From Microbacterium sp. H1-D42 (GTDB lineage Bacteria; Actinomycetota; Actinomycetes; Actinomycetales; Microbacteriaceae), in contig NZ_CP093342.1 of the NCBI RefSeq assembly GCF_022637555.1, positions 620,001-684,000 on the forward strand: a stretch of 64,000 nucleotides of DNA, written 5' to 3'. The notes under the pieces were generated by a model that was given only the letters and a program-made list of their open reading frames with translations, did no database searches and was not told the DNA's origin. This document shows, piece by piece, positions 35,603 through 43,569 of this stretch (within the stretch, counting starts at the first letter, position 1; the number at the start of each line of letters is the position of its first letter). Both the position numbers and the translations under genes were made by a program.

Positions 35603-36493
35603 GTGATGCAACTCATCTGGAACGGCCTGATCGTCGGGTCGTTCTACGCCCTCGTCGCACTCGGCTACAGCATGGTCTACGGGATCATCAAGCTGCTCAA
35701 CTTCGCGCACGGCGACATCTACATGCTCGGCGCCTTCGCCGGGTTCGCGACCCTCTCGGCATTCGGGATCTCGAACGAGACCTCCATCCCGCTGTTGCTG
35801 GTCATCATGCTGCTCTCGATGGTCACCACCGGCCTGATCGGCGTCGGCATCGAGCGCATCGCCTACCGGCCGCTGCGCAAGAGCCCCCGCCTGGCCGTGC
35901 TGATCACCGCGATCGGCGTCTCGTTCACCCTCGAGTACGCGGTGCGGCAGATCTTCGGCCCCAACCCCGAGGCGTTCCCAGTGCGACTGGAGTCCACCGG
36001 CTTCGACTTCGCCGGCATGCGCATCACCGGCGCGCAGATCGTGCTCGTCGTGATCGCGGCCGGCCTCATGCTCGTGCTCGCCCACATCGTCGAGCGCACC
36101 AACTCCGGACGCGCCATGCGCGCCATCGCGCTGGATCCGCAGGGTGCTCAGCTGATGGGCATCAACGTCAACCGCGTGATCGCCACCGTGTTCTTCATCG
36201 GATCGGCACTCGCCGGAGCCGCCGGCGTCATGGCAGGGGCGTACTACGGATCGATCGACTTCCTGATGGGCTTCATCATCGGCTTGAAGGCGTTCACCGC
36301 GGCGGTGATCGGCGGCATCGGCAACCTCTACGGCGCCATGCTCGGCGGCTTGCTGCTCGGACTGCTCGAGTCATTCGGCTCAGCGTGGTTCGGCGGCGAG
36401 TGGCGAGACGTGTTCTCGTTCGCCTTCCTCATCCTGTTCCTCACGTTCAAACCGACCGGCATCCTGGGTGCCCGCGTCGTCGAGAGGATGTGA
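35603..36493 (+). CDS. Branched-chain-type ABC transporter permease (LivH family)
   Basis: A 296-residue integral membrane protein with about eight helices. It opens with the LivH hallmark GLIVGSFYALVALGYSMVYGIIKLLNFAHGD (in pieces: GSFYALVALGYSMVYG and LLNFAHGDIYMLG) and contains the loop RAIALDPQGAQLMGINVNRV that contacts the ATPase. GTG 35603 lies eight bases after GGAAGGA; the ATG one codon later is equally possible. Pairs with the LivM-like permease to form the channel. Confidence 0.95.
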   Translation: MMQLIWNGLIVGSFYALVALGYSMVYGIIKLLNFAHGDIYMLGAFAGFATLSAFGISNETSIPLLLVIMLLSMVTTGLIGVGIERIAYRPLRKSPRLAVLITAIGVSFTLEYAVRQIFGPNPEAFPVRLESTGFDFAGMRITGAQIVLVVIAAGLMLVLAHIVERTNSGRAMRAIALDPQGAQLMGINVNRVIATVFFIGSALAGAAGVMAGAYYGSIDFLMGFIIGLKAFTAAVIGGIGNLYGAMLGGLLLGLLESFGSAWFGGEWRDVFSFAFLILFLTFKPTGILGARVVERM

Positions 36494-36494
36494 C

Positions 36495-37652
36495 ATGTCC
36501 CGCTCCGCTCTGAAAGACGTCGCGCTGCGAGCTCCGTCTCCGCTGTTCGATCGCGCAGCCGCACCGTCCGGCATCTTCAACTCCAACCGCGGATTCCTGC
36601 GGGCACTCGGCGGACTCGGCATCCTGCTGCTCGCGATGCTGCCCTTCCTCGACGCCTCGCGGTACACGATCTCGATCGCCACCAGCGCGCTGATCTACAT
36701 CATGCTGGCCATGGGCCTGAACGTGGTCGTCGGCTATGCCGGCCTGCTCGACCTCGGGTACATCGCCTTCTTCGCCGTCGGCGCCTACGTCTCTGGCATC
36801 TTCACCACCGTGGTGGGCTGGCCGATGTGGGCCGCGCTGCCGGCGACGGTGCTGGCATGCATACTGGCGGGCATCATCATCGGCGCGCCGACATTGCGAT
36901 TGCGAAGCGACTATCTCGCCATCGTCACGCTCGGCTTCGGCGAGATCATCCGCATCACCGCGAACAACCTCGACATCACCGGTGGCCCCTCCGGCATCCA
37001 CGGCATCCCGACCTGGACCTTCGGCGGCTGGAGCTTCTCCGACGGGTTCACCATCGGCGGCATCCACTTCCCCGAGCGGGTGGTGTTCTACTACTTCGTC
37101 GCGATCGTCGTCGTGCTGGTCGGCGTGATCGGCGCCGGGCGCCTCGCCAAGGGCAAGCTCGGCCGTGCCTGGAAGGCTGTGCGCGACGATGAGGACGCCG
37201 CCGAGGCGATGGGCATCAACACCTACATCGCCAAGATCACCGCGTACATCATCGGCGCGGTGTGGGCAGGACTCGCCGGGCAGCTGATGGCCACGCACCT
37301 GTCGGCGATCAGCCCGAACAGCTTCCAGTTCCTGTACTCGGCGCTGATCCTGATGGCTGTGGTGCTCGGAGGCATGGGCTCGACGCCAGGTGTGATCATC
37401 GGCGCGCTGTTCGTCTCGCTCGCCCCCGAGCTGCTGCGCGACTTCTCGGAATGGCGCTTCCTGATCTTCGGTGTGCTTCTCGTAGTCGTCATGCTGTTCC
37501 GCCCGTCCGGGCTGTGGCCGGCGACCGCGGTGCTGCCGTGGCTGAAGAAGAAGCGGCCGGTGCCGCCGGAGACGGCGGGGTTCATCGCCGTGCCGCCGTC
37601 GTCGTCCGCCAATGAGGATCTCGAGACCGTCGACGGGGAGGAGGAGCGATGA
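36495..37652 (+). CDS. Branched-chain-type ABC transporter permease (LivM family)
   Basis: A 385-residue membrane protein with ~10 helices, a 35-residue cytoplasmic N-terminal stretch and a hydrophilic C-terminal tail. LivM marks: MGLNVVVGYAGLLDLGYIAFFAVGAY (in pieces NVVVGYAGLLDLGYIAF) and the ATPase-contact loop RDDEDAAEAMGINTYIAKI. Starts one base after the livH-like stop; its own stop overlaps the next gene (ATGA). Confidence 0.95.
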   Translation: MSRSALKDVALRAPSPLFDRAAAPSGIFNSNRGFLRALGGLGILLLAMLPFLDASRYTISIATSALIYIMLAMGLNVVVGYAGLLDLGYIAFFAVGAYVSGIFTTVVGWPMWAALPATVLACILAGIIIGAPTLRLRSDYLAIVTLGFGEIIRITANNLDITGGPSGIHGIPTWTFGGWSFSDGFTIGGIHFPERVVFYYFVAIVVVLVGVIGAGRLAKGKLGRAWKAVRDDEDAAEAMGINTYIAKITAYIIGAVWAGLAGQLMATHLSAISPNSFQFLYSALILMAVVLGGMGSTPGVIIGALFVSLAPELLRDFSEWRFLIFGVLLVVVMLFRPSGLWPATAVLPWLKKKRPVPPETAGFIAVPPSSSANEDLETVDGEEER

Positions 37653-38557
37653 CCGCGCTGCTGGATGTCAAGGACCTTCGCCTGCAGTTCGGCGGCGTCA
37701 AGGCCGTCGACGGCCTGAGCTTCACGGTCGATGAGGGGGAGATCCTGGCCGTGATCGGACCGAACGGCGCCGGCAAGACCAGCGCGTTCAACTGCATCTC
37801 GGCGTTCTACCTGCCCACCTCGGGATCGGTGATCTTCGACGGCAACGACATCGTGCGCGCGGCCCCGCCGATCTGGCGCCGACTGCGCCTGCTGGATCTG
37901 CTGCAGAGCTTCGGGTTCTACCGGGTGCTGCCATCGCGGGTGACCAAGTGGGGCATGGCGCGCACATTCCAGAACCTGCGTCTGTTCCGTGAGCTCAGCG
38001 TGCTCGACAACGTCAAGACCGCCATGCACGCGAACCTGCGCGAGGGCTTCTGGGCGACTCTGCTGCATACGCCCGGCTATCGCCGTGCCGAGCAGGAGTG
38101 CGCTGAGCAGGCGCGCGGCTGGCTCGATTTCGTCGGCTTCACGGACGACGAGGACCTCTACGTCACTCAGCTGCCGTACGGCGAGCAGCGCCGGGTCGAG
38201 ATCGCCCGTGCGCTGGCCACAGCGCCCAAGCTGCTGCTGCTCGACGAGCCCGCCGCCGGCCTGAACTTCAACGAGAAGCAGGCGCTGATGCAGCTCATCC
38301 GTCGCATCCGCGACCTCGGCGTCGCCGTCGTGCTGATCGAGCACGACATGGGCCTGGTGATGGAGCTGGCCGAGCGCATCGTCGTGCTCAACTACGGCAA
38401 GGAGATCGCCGAGGGCACGCCGGAGCAGATCAAGAACGATCCGCTGGTGATCGAGGCGTACCTCGGCGTCGAAGACGAGCCGCTCGATGACACCAAGCTC
38501 AAGACCGGGACGGTCGATCTGTCGCTGCTGGAGAAGAATCGCAAGGAGAAGCGCTGA
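37649..38557 (+). CDS. Branched-chain-type ABC transporter ATPase (LivG family)
   Basis: A 302-residue ATPase with Walker A GPNGAGKTS, the LivG-specific long insert containing ARTFQNLRLFRELSVLDNV, signature-equivalent LPYGEQRRVEIARAL, Walker B LLLLDEPAAGLNFNE and switch His in LIEHDMGLVMEL. A C-terminal extension of ~50 residues (EPLDDTKLKTGTVDLSLLEK) is longer than in E. coli LivG. Overlaps both neighbours, stop-to-start with livF (TGATG). Confidence 0.95.
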   Translation: MTALLDVKDLRLQFGGVKAVDGLSFTVDEGEILAVIGPNGAGKTSAFNCISAFYLPTSGSVIFDGNDIVRAAPPIWRRLRLLDLLQSFGFYRVLPSRVTKWGMARTFQNLRLFRELSVLDNVKTAMHANLREGFWATLLHTPGYRRAEQECAEQARGWLDFVGFTDDEDLYVTQLPYGEQRRVEIARALATAPKLLLLDEPAAGLNFNEKQALMQLIRRIRDLGVAVVLIEHDMGLVMELAERIVVLNYGKEIAEGTPEQIKNDPLVIEAYLGVEDEPLDDTKLKTGTVDLSLLEKNRKEKR

Positions 38558-39267
38558 TGAGCACGCTGACTGTCGAGGCGGCCGACGTCTACTACGGGCG
38601 CGTGCATGCGCTGCGCGAGCTGAGCTTCGAGGTGCAGGAGGGCGAGATCGTCTGCCTCCTCGGCAACAACGGCGCAGGCAAGTCCACGACGATGAACATG
38701 CTCTCCGGTCTGGTGCGCCCCAAGTCGGGCACCGTGCGCTGGGGTGACATGGACCTGGCGACGGCCAAACCGTGGGACATCGTCTCGGCCGGGCTCATCC
38801 ACGTGCCAGAGGGGCGTCGCATCTTCTCGACGATGACCGTGCACGAGAACCTGCTGCTGGGCGGGTACACCGTGAAGGATCAGAAGGCCATCGCGAGTCG
38901 CATCGACCAGGTGTACTCGCTGATGCCCCGGCTCGCGGAGCGGCGCAAGCAGCAGGGCGGCACACTGTCGGGTGGTGAGCAGCAGATGGTCGCCATCGGG
39001 CGCGCGCTGATCGGCGGGCCGAAGCTGCTGCTGCTCGACGAGCCGTCGATGGGGCTCGCGCCGCTGGTGGTCAAGCAGGTGATGGAGACGATCCAGGCCG
39101 TCAACGCGCAGGGCACCACGGTGCTGCTCGTGGAGCAGAACGCCAGGGCCGTGCTGAAGATCGCCGACCGCGGCTACGTCGTCGAGACGGGGCAGGCGAC
39201 GATGTCGGGTCCGGCCGCCGAGCTCGCCGCCGATTCCCGAGTGATCGACGCGTACCTGGGTGGCTGA
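38557..39267 (+). CDS. Branched-chain-type ABC transporter ATPase (LivF family)
   Basis: A 236-residue ATPase of the LivF type: Walker A GNNGAGKSTTMNML, IPHVPEGRRIF-like LIHVPEGRRIFSTMTV, signature LSGGEQQMVAIGRAL, Walker B LLLDEPSMGLAP and LLVEQNARAVLKIADRGYV near the C-terminus. Last gene of the five-gene importer. A 160-base gap with three copies of an ATCGGATGCTG word and operator site B separates it from the dehydrogenase operon. Confidence 0.96.
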   Translation: MSTLTVEAADVYYGRVHALRELSFEVQEGEIVCLLGNNGAGKSTTMNMLSGLVRPKSGTVRWGDMDLATAKPWDIVSAGLIHVPEGRRIFSTMTVHENLLLGGYTVKDQKAIASRIDQVYSLMPRLAERRKQQGGTLSGGEQQMVAIGRALIGGPKLLLLDEPSMGLAPLVVKQVMETIQAVNAQGTTVLLVEQNARAVLKIADRGYVVETGQATMSGPAAELAADSRVIDAYLGG

Positions 39268-39287
39268 TCGAGTTCGATCGGGGTGGC

Positions 39288-39345
39288 ATCGGATGCTGTC
39301 GCGAGGTCGCGATCGGATGCTGTCGCAGGGCAGAATCGGATGCTG
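39288..39345. repeat. Three spaced copies of ATCGGATGCTG
   Basis: Copies at 39288-39302 and 39312-39326 share 15 bases (ATCGGATGCTGTCGC); a third 11-base copy lies at 39335-39345, with starts 24 and 23 bases apart. The third copy supplies the CTGACA that looks like the -35 of the following promoter. Confidence 0.7.
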
Positions 39346-39384
39346 ACAGGCACGCCCGCGGTGAAGTAGAATGTAACATGTTAC
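39343..39384 (+). promoter_or_regulatory. Promoter and regulon operator site B (dehydrogenase operon)
   Basis: CTGACA (39343-39348) and TAGAAT (39367-39372) are 18 bases apart and each matches its sigma-70-type consensus at five of six positions. The operator TAGAATGTAACATGTTA (39367-39383) fully covers the -10, and contains the perfect palindrome GTAACATGTTAC (39373-39384). Binding here would block the promoter. Confidence 0.7.
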
Positions 39385-39428
39385 TCATCGAAATCGCGGT
39401 GAGGCGCTCGTAGCGAGGGAGTGTGCGC

Positions 39429-40589
39429 ATGCGGATCATCGTGATCGGTGCCGGCGCCATCGGCGCAGCGTGCGCGCTCGCGCTCACCGAGGCAGGCGCC
39501 GAGGTGATCGTGCTCGACCGCACCGGTGTCGCCGGAGAGACCTCCAGTCGCTGCGAGGGCAACATCCTCGTCTCCGACAAGGCTCCAGGTGCCGAAGCGC
39601 TGATGGCGATCGAGGCGAACCGCGCCTGGCGAGAGCTCGCAGAGCGGCTCGATGCCGACCGCGTGCCAGGGCAGCCGGCCACCGAGTTCGAGGCGAAGGG
39701 CGGCGTCGTCGTGGCGTTCGCCGGGGGAGGCGAAGCCCTGCAGCGCTTCGCCGCCGGGCAGCGCGATATCAGCATCCGATCCGAGGTTCTCGACGAGCGC
39801 GCGCTCCGCGCCGCCGAACCGCACCTGTCGCCGGAGGTCGCGCTCGGTGTGCACTACCCAGACGATGCGCAGGTGCAGCCGAGTCTCGCGACGCAGGCCA
39901 TGCTCGCGCGCGCTCGCCACCTCGGCGCGCAGCTGCGCATCACCGAGGTCACCGGCGCGGTCACAGGCGCGGATCGTGTGCGCGGTGTGCTGACGACCGA
40001 GGGCCGGATCGATGCGGATGCCGTGGTGAACTGCGCCGGACCCTGGGCGGGTGAGGCTGCGGCGCTGTTCGGGGTCGAGCTCGATATCCGGCCGCGGCGC
40101 GGGACGATCCTGGTCACGTCGGCCATGCCCCAGCGGGTCTTCCACAAGGTGTACGACGCCGATTACGTCGGTGCGGTCGGCTCAGGGGATGCTGCCCTGC
40201 AGACGTCCACCGTGGTGGAATCGACGCCGTCCGGCACCGTGCTGATCGGCTCCAGCCGCGAGCGCGTCGGCTTCTCGAGCGACGGACTGGTCGCCCCTCT
40301 CGCCGAGGTCGCCGCGAAGGCGAGCCGGCTGTTCCCGTTTCTGCGCGACACGATGCTGCTGCGGACCTATTACGGCTTCCGACCCTATGCTCCGGATCAC
40401 CTGCCCGCGATCGGTGCTGATGCTCGCGTCGCCGGGCTCTTCCACGCCGCCGGCCACGAGGGCGCTGGCATCGGCCTCGCCCCGACCACCGGCGCGCTGA
40501 TCGCCCACGCCGTGCTGGGCACGCCGGCCCCGCTCGACCCGACACCCTTCCTGCCGTCGCGCAGCACCCTGCAGGGGGCTGCGGCATGA
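39429..40589 (+). CDS. FAD-dependent D-amino acid/D-hydroxyproline dehydrogenase-like subunit (DadA-type)
   Basis: A 386-residue DAO/DadA-family flavoprotein. The FAD dinucleotide fold is IIVIGAGAIGAACALALTEAG (in short: VIGAGAIGAAC, residues ~5-15) and the C-terminal FAD block is FHAAGHEGAGIGLAPTTG. It resembles the beta subunit of bacterial D-hydroxyproline dehydrogenase, which oxidises cis-4-hydroxy-D-proline to the pyrroline carboxylate. ATG 39429 follows GAGGGAG. The usual gene order has the small 2Fe-2S subunit immediately next; here a 253-base palindromic repeat region intervenes (40590-40842). Confidence 0.85.
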   Translation: MRIIVIGAGAIGAACALALTEAGAEVIVLDRTGVAGETSSRCEGNILVSDKAPGAEALMAIEANRAWRELAERLDADRVPGQPATEFEAKGGVVVAFAGGGEALQRFAAGQRDISIRSEVLDERALRAAEPHLSPEVALGVHYPDDAQVQPSLATQAMLARARHLGAQLRITEVTGAVTGADRVRGVLTTEGRIDADAVVNCAGPWAGEAAALFGVELDIRPRRGTILVTSAMPQRVFHKVYDADYVGAVGSGDAALQTSTVVESTPSGTVLIGSSRERVGFSSDGLVAPLAEVAAKASRLFPFLRDTMLLRTYYGFRPYAPDHLPAIGADARVAGLFHAAGHEGAGIGLAPTTGALIAHAVLGTPAPLDPTPFLPSRSTLQGAAA

Positions 40590-40620
40590 GCGCCGGCATC
40601 CGCCCGATGACAGCGCCCAC

Positions 40621-40790
40621 CGTTCAGGTCGCAATGGATGCCGCTATTCCGGCGTCGAAGCGGCAACCATCGCGACCTGAACGCTGTGTTCCGGTCGCAG
40701 TTTCTCCCGCCTGGGGCGCTCGGACCTCGGTTCCGGTCGCGATTTCTCCCGCTCGCGGGCGGGCGCAGCGGGACATTTTGCGACCTGAAT
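40621..40790. repeat. Palindromic intergenic repeat cluster inside the dehydrogenase operon
   Basis: Arms 40621-40637 and 40667-40683 pair at 16 of 17 positions (core TTCAGGTCGCAA/TCGCGACCTGAA). A 23-base direct repeat, GTTCCGGTCGC-N2-TTTCTCCCGC, occurs at 40688-40710 and 40730-40752. A further TTGCGACCTGAA (40779-40790) is an exact inverse of 40623-40634. The whole gap between the two dehydrogenase genes is filled by this material and holds no gene. Confidence 0.75.
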
Positions 40791-40842
40791 GGCGTGCTGG
40801 GGCGGCGAGAGACCAGACGGAGCGCCAGGGGAGGACCGGACG

Positions 40843-41088
40843 ATGAGCATCAGCATCCGATTCGACGGGGACGAGCTGCAGGGGCGTGACGGGGCGACCA
40901 TCGCCGGCGTCCTGCTCGCGAACGGCCAGCGCACCTGGCGCGACGCGCAGGGCGCGGAGCGCGGCATCTTCTGCGGCATCGGCATCTGCCAGGACTGCAT
41001 CCTCACCGTCAACGGCGTCGAGGGCGTCCGCGCCTGCCAGCGTCCCGCCTGCGACGGCGACGTGATCGAACGGGAGACCAGCGCATGA
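40843..41088 (+). CDS. [2Fe-2S] small subunit of D-hydroxyproline dehydrogenase-type complex
   Basis: An 81-residue plant-type ferredoxin fold. Cysteine ligands are in FCGIGICQDC (C-X4-C-X2-C) followed by VRACQRP twelve residues on, the pattern of the gamma subunit of hydroxyproline dehydrogenase and of the HcnA N-terminal domain. It should carry electrons from the flavoprotein subunits. ATG 40843 is preceded by GGGGAGGACC. It overlaps the next gene by four bases (ATGA). Confidence 0.88.
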   Translation: MSISIRFDGDELQGRDGATIAGVLLANGQRTWRDAQGAERGIFCGIGICQDCILTVNGVEGVRACQRPACDGDVIERETSA

Positions 41089-42527
41089 CGCGCGTCATCG
41101 TGATCGGCGCTGGCCCCGCAGGGCTCGCGGCAGCAGCATCCGCCTCCGCCGCAGGCGCCGACGTCGTGCTGGTCGACGAGGGCGAGCGCGTCGGCGGACA
41201 GTTCTGGCGCCACCACCCCGACTTCACCGACCCGCGCCTGCAGCACCAGCTCGGCAGGTTCGGCACCCTGCGCGCCGCCCTCGGCAGCGTGCGGATGCTG
41301 TCATCCACGAGCGTCTGGCGGGTGGAGAACTTCCCGCTGCGGGTGCACGTGCTGACCGGCCCCACCGACGCCGCGAACCGACAGGGCGAGACCCTCGAGG
41401 CGGATGCCATCGTCGTCGCCACGGGCGCGCACGACCGCGTGCTGCCCGTGCCGGGCTGGACCCTTCCCGGCGTCACCTCGGCCGGAGCTGCCCAGGCGCT
41501 CGCCAAGCGCGACGCCCTCACCCTCGGAGAGCGCACCGTCGTCGCCGGCGCCGGACCCTTCCTGCTGCCCGTCGCGCAGAGCATCGCGATCCTCGGCGGC
41601 GAGGTCGCCGAAGTCGTCGAAGCAGCATCCATCAGCACGATCGTGCGCGGCTGGGGCGCGAAGGCGTGGCAGCTCACGGCCGCTGCCGGCAAGGCCGGCG
41701 AGCTCGGCTCGTACGTCGCGTCTCTGGCACAGCACCGCACGCCGTACCGATTCGGAAGCGCCGTCACTCGCATCCACGGATCGGATGCTGTCGAAGCCGT
41801 CACCGTGCAGCGCATCGACCCGCAGTGGCGGCCCATCGCCGGCACCGAGCGCACTGTCGAGTGCGACTCCGTGGCTCTCGGTCACGGGTTCACGCCTCGG
41901 CTTGAGACGGCGATCCAGTTCGGCTGCGAGATCTCGTCCACCCGGTTCGTGACGGTCGACTCGCAGCAGCAGACTTCTGTCGCCGGGGTGTACGCGGCCG
42001 GGGAGATCACCGGGATCGGCGGGGCCGATGCTGCGCTCGCCGAGGGCGAGATCGCGGGGCTCGCGGCCGCGGGCATCCCCGGTGCCGACCTGCGCTACAG
42101 GTCTCCGCTCGCGGCTCGCCGCCGCATGCGCGCGTTCGCCGCGCGGCTCGACGTGCACGGCATCCGACCCGGCTGGACCGCCTGGCTCGACGACGACACC
42201 ATCGTCTGCCGCTGCGAATCGGTGCGCAAGGCGAGCATCGATGAATATGCCGGCGTCTCGTCGCGCGGCATGCGACTGGCTACGCGTGCAGGACTCGGCG
42301 CCTGCCAGGGGCGCACCTGCGGACGCAGCGTCGAGGACATCGTGGGGGCTTGCCAGCCAGGCCAGGGTTCGGACAGTCGCCCGGTCTTCGACAACCGGCC
42401 CGTGCTGTCGTCGGTGCGCATCGGCGAGCTCGCCGCGCTGAGTGATCTCGCGGCACCGCCCTCACCGGCATCCACCCCGACTACCGTTGCTGATACCCCC
42501 ACCACCGACTCCGCAGGAGGCAGCTGA
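41085..42527 (+). CDS. FAD/NAD(P)-binding alpha subunit with BFD-like [2Fe-2S] domain
   Basis: A 480-residue flavoprotein like the alpha subunit of D-hydroxyproline dehydrogenase (HcnB/SoxA-like). The N-terminal fold is VIVIGAGPAGLAAAASASAAG (key VIGAGPAGLA), a second dinucleotide fold lies near GERTVVAGAGPFLLPVAQ, and residues ~370-425 carry IVCRCESV and GACQGRTCGRS, four cysteines typical of the bacterioferritin-associated-ferredoxin-like cluster. Coupled on both sides: ATGA with the 2Fe-2S gene and TGATG with the epimerase gene. The last ~50 residues are low-complexity. Confidence 0.87.
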   Translation: MTRVIVIGAGPAGLAAAASASAAGADVVLVDEGERVGGQFWRHHPDFTDPRLQHQLGRFGTLRAALGSVRMLSSTSVWRVENFPLRVHVLTGPTDAANRQGETLEADAIVVATGAHDRVLPVPGWTLPGVTSAGAAQALAKRDALTLGERTVVAGAGPFLLPVAQSIAILGGEVAEVVEAASISTIVRGWGAKAWQLTAAAGKAGELGSYVASLAQHRTPYRFGSAVTRIHGSDAVEAVTVQRIDPQWRPIAGTERTVECDSVALGHGFTPRLETAIQFGCEISSTRFVTVDSQQQTSVAGVYAAGEITGIGGADAALAEGEIAGLAAAGIPGADLRYRSPLAARRRMRAFAARLDVHGIRPGWTAWLDDDTIVCRCESVRKASIDEYAGVSSRGMRLATRAGLGACQGRTCGRSVEDIVGACQPGQGSDSRPVFDNRPVLSSVRIGELAALSDLAAPPSPASTPTTVADTPTTDSAGGS

Positions 42528-43528
42528 TGCGCGCACGCCGGACCATCCAGGCCGTCGACTCCCACACCGAGGGGATGCCGACGCGCGTCGTCACCGGAGG
42601 GGTCGGCCGCATCCCCGGCGCGACCATGAACGACCGTCGCCTGTACGCGATGGAGCACCTCGACGGGCTGCGCGGGTTCCTGATGAACGAGCCCCGAGGG
42701 CACGCCGCCATGTCGGGAGTGCTGCTGCAGCCACCGGCCCGCGATGACGCCGACTGGGGGATCGTCTTCATCGAGGCATCCGGATTCCTGCCCATGTGCG
42801 GACACGGCACGATCGGCGCCGCCACCGTGCTCGTCGAGACCGGCATGGTCGAGGTCACCGAGCCGGTCACCGAGATCCGCCTCGACGTGCCGGCCGGACT
42901 CGTGATCGCGCGCGTGCAGGTCGAAGACGGCCGGGCCGTCGACGTCACCATCGAGAACGTGCCGAGCTTCGTCGACCGGCTCGACGAGCGGATCGACGTG
43001 CCCGGCATCGGCGAGATCACCTACTCGGTCGCGTTCGGCGGCAACTACTACGCGCTGGTCGGTCTCGACCAGGTCGGGCTGCCGTTCGATCGCGCCCGCC
43101 AGGATGAGATCCTGCAGGCAGGGCTGAAGATCATGGGTGCCATCAACACGCAGGCGCCGCCCGTGCATCCGGTGCTCGAGGGCGCCAACCACGTGCACCA
43201 CGTCGAGTTCATCGCGCCGGGGTCGGATGCTGTCCGCTCGCGTCACGCGATGGCGATCCACCCCGGATGGTTCGACCGCTCGCCCTGCGGCACCGGCACC
43301 AGCGCGCGGATGGCCGAGCTGCACGCGCGCGGCGAGCTGGCCCTGGACACGCCGTTCGTGAACGAGTCGTTCATCGGCACCGAGTTCACCGGCCGGGTCG
43401 TCGCCGAGACCACTGTCGGCGACAGTCCCGCCATCATCCCCACCATCACCGGACGCGCCTGGGTCACCGGCCTCGGCCAGTACATGCTCGACGAGAACGA
43501 CCCGTTCCCCGAGGGCTTCGTCTTCTGA
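42527..43528 (+). CDS. 4-hydroxyproline 2-epimerase-like protein (proline racemase family)
   Basis: A 333-residue proline-racemase-fold enzyme. Both catalytic cysteines are present: Cys91 in PMCGHGTIG and Cys254 in DRSPCGTGTSA, which means racemase or epimerase chemistry. With the dehydrogenase genes directly upstream it is best read as converting trans-4-hydroxy-L-proline to cis-4-hydroxy-D-proline, the first catabolic step. The N-terminus AVDSHTEGMPTRVVTGG is that of the family. Translationally coupled to the alpha subunit. Proline racemase activity is the main alternative. Confidence 0.88.
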   Translation: MRARRTIQAVDSHTEGMPTRVVTGGVGRIPGATMNDRRLYAMEHLDGLRGFLMNEPRGHAAMSGVLLQPPARDDADWGIVFIEASGFLPMCGHGTIGAATVLVETGMVEVTEPVTEIRLDVPAGLVIARVQVEDGRAVDVTIENVPSFVDRLDERIDVPGIGEITYSVAFGGNYYALVGLDQVGLPFDRARQDEILQAGLKIMGAINTQAPPVHPVLEGANHVHHVEFIAPGSDAVRSRHAMAIHPGWFDRSPCGTGTSARMAELHARGELALDTPFVNESFIGTEFTGRVVAETTVGDSPAIIPTITGRAWVTGLGQYMLDENDPFPEGFVF

Positions 43529-43569
43529 CGCTGCGCCTCCCGCATCCGATCCCTCACAAGGAGACATTC

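Noticed and set aside
40586..40846. 86-codon frame with an ATGA overlap at the end of the DadA-like gene
   Set aside because: Composed of the palindromic repeat cluster; the amino acid sequence is Arg/Pro-rich and not protein-like.
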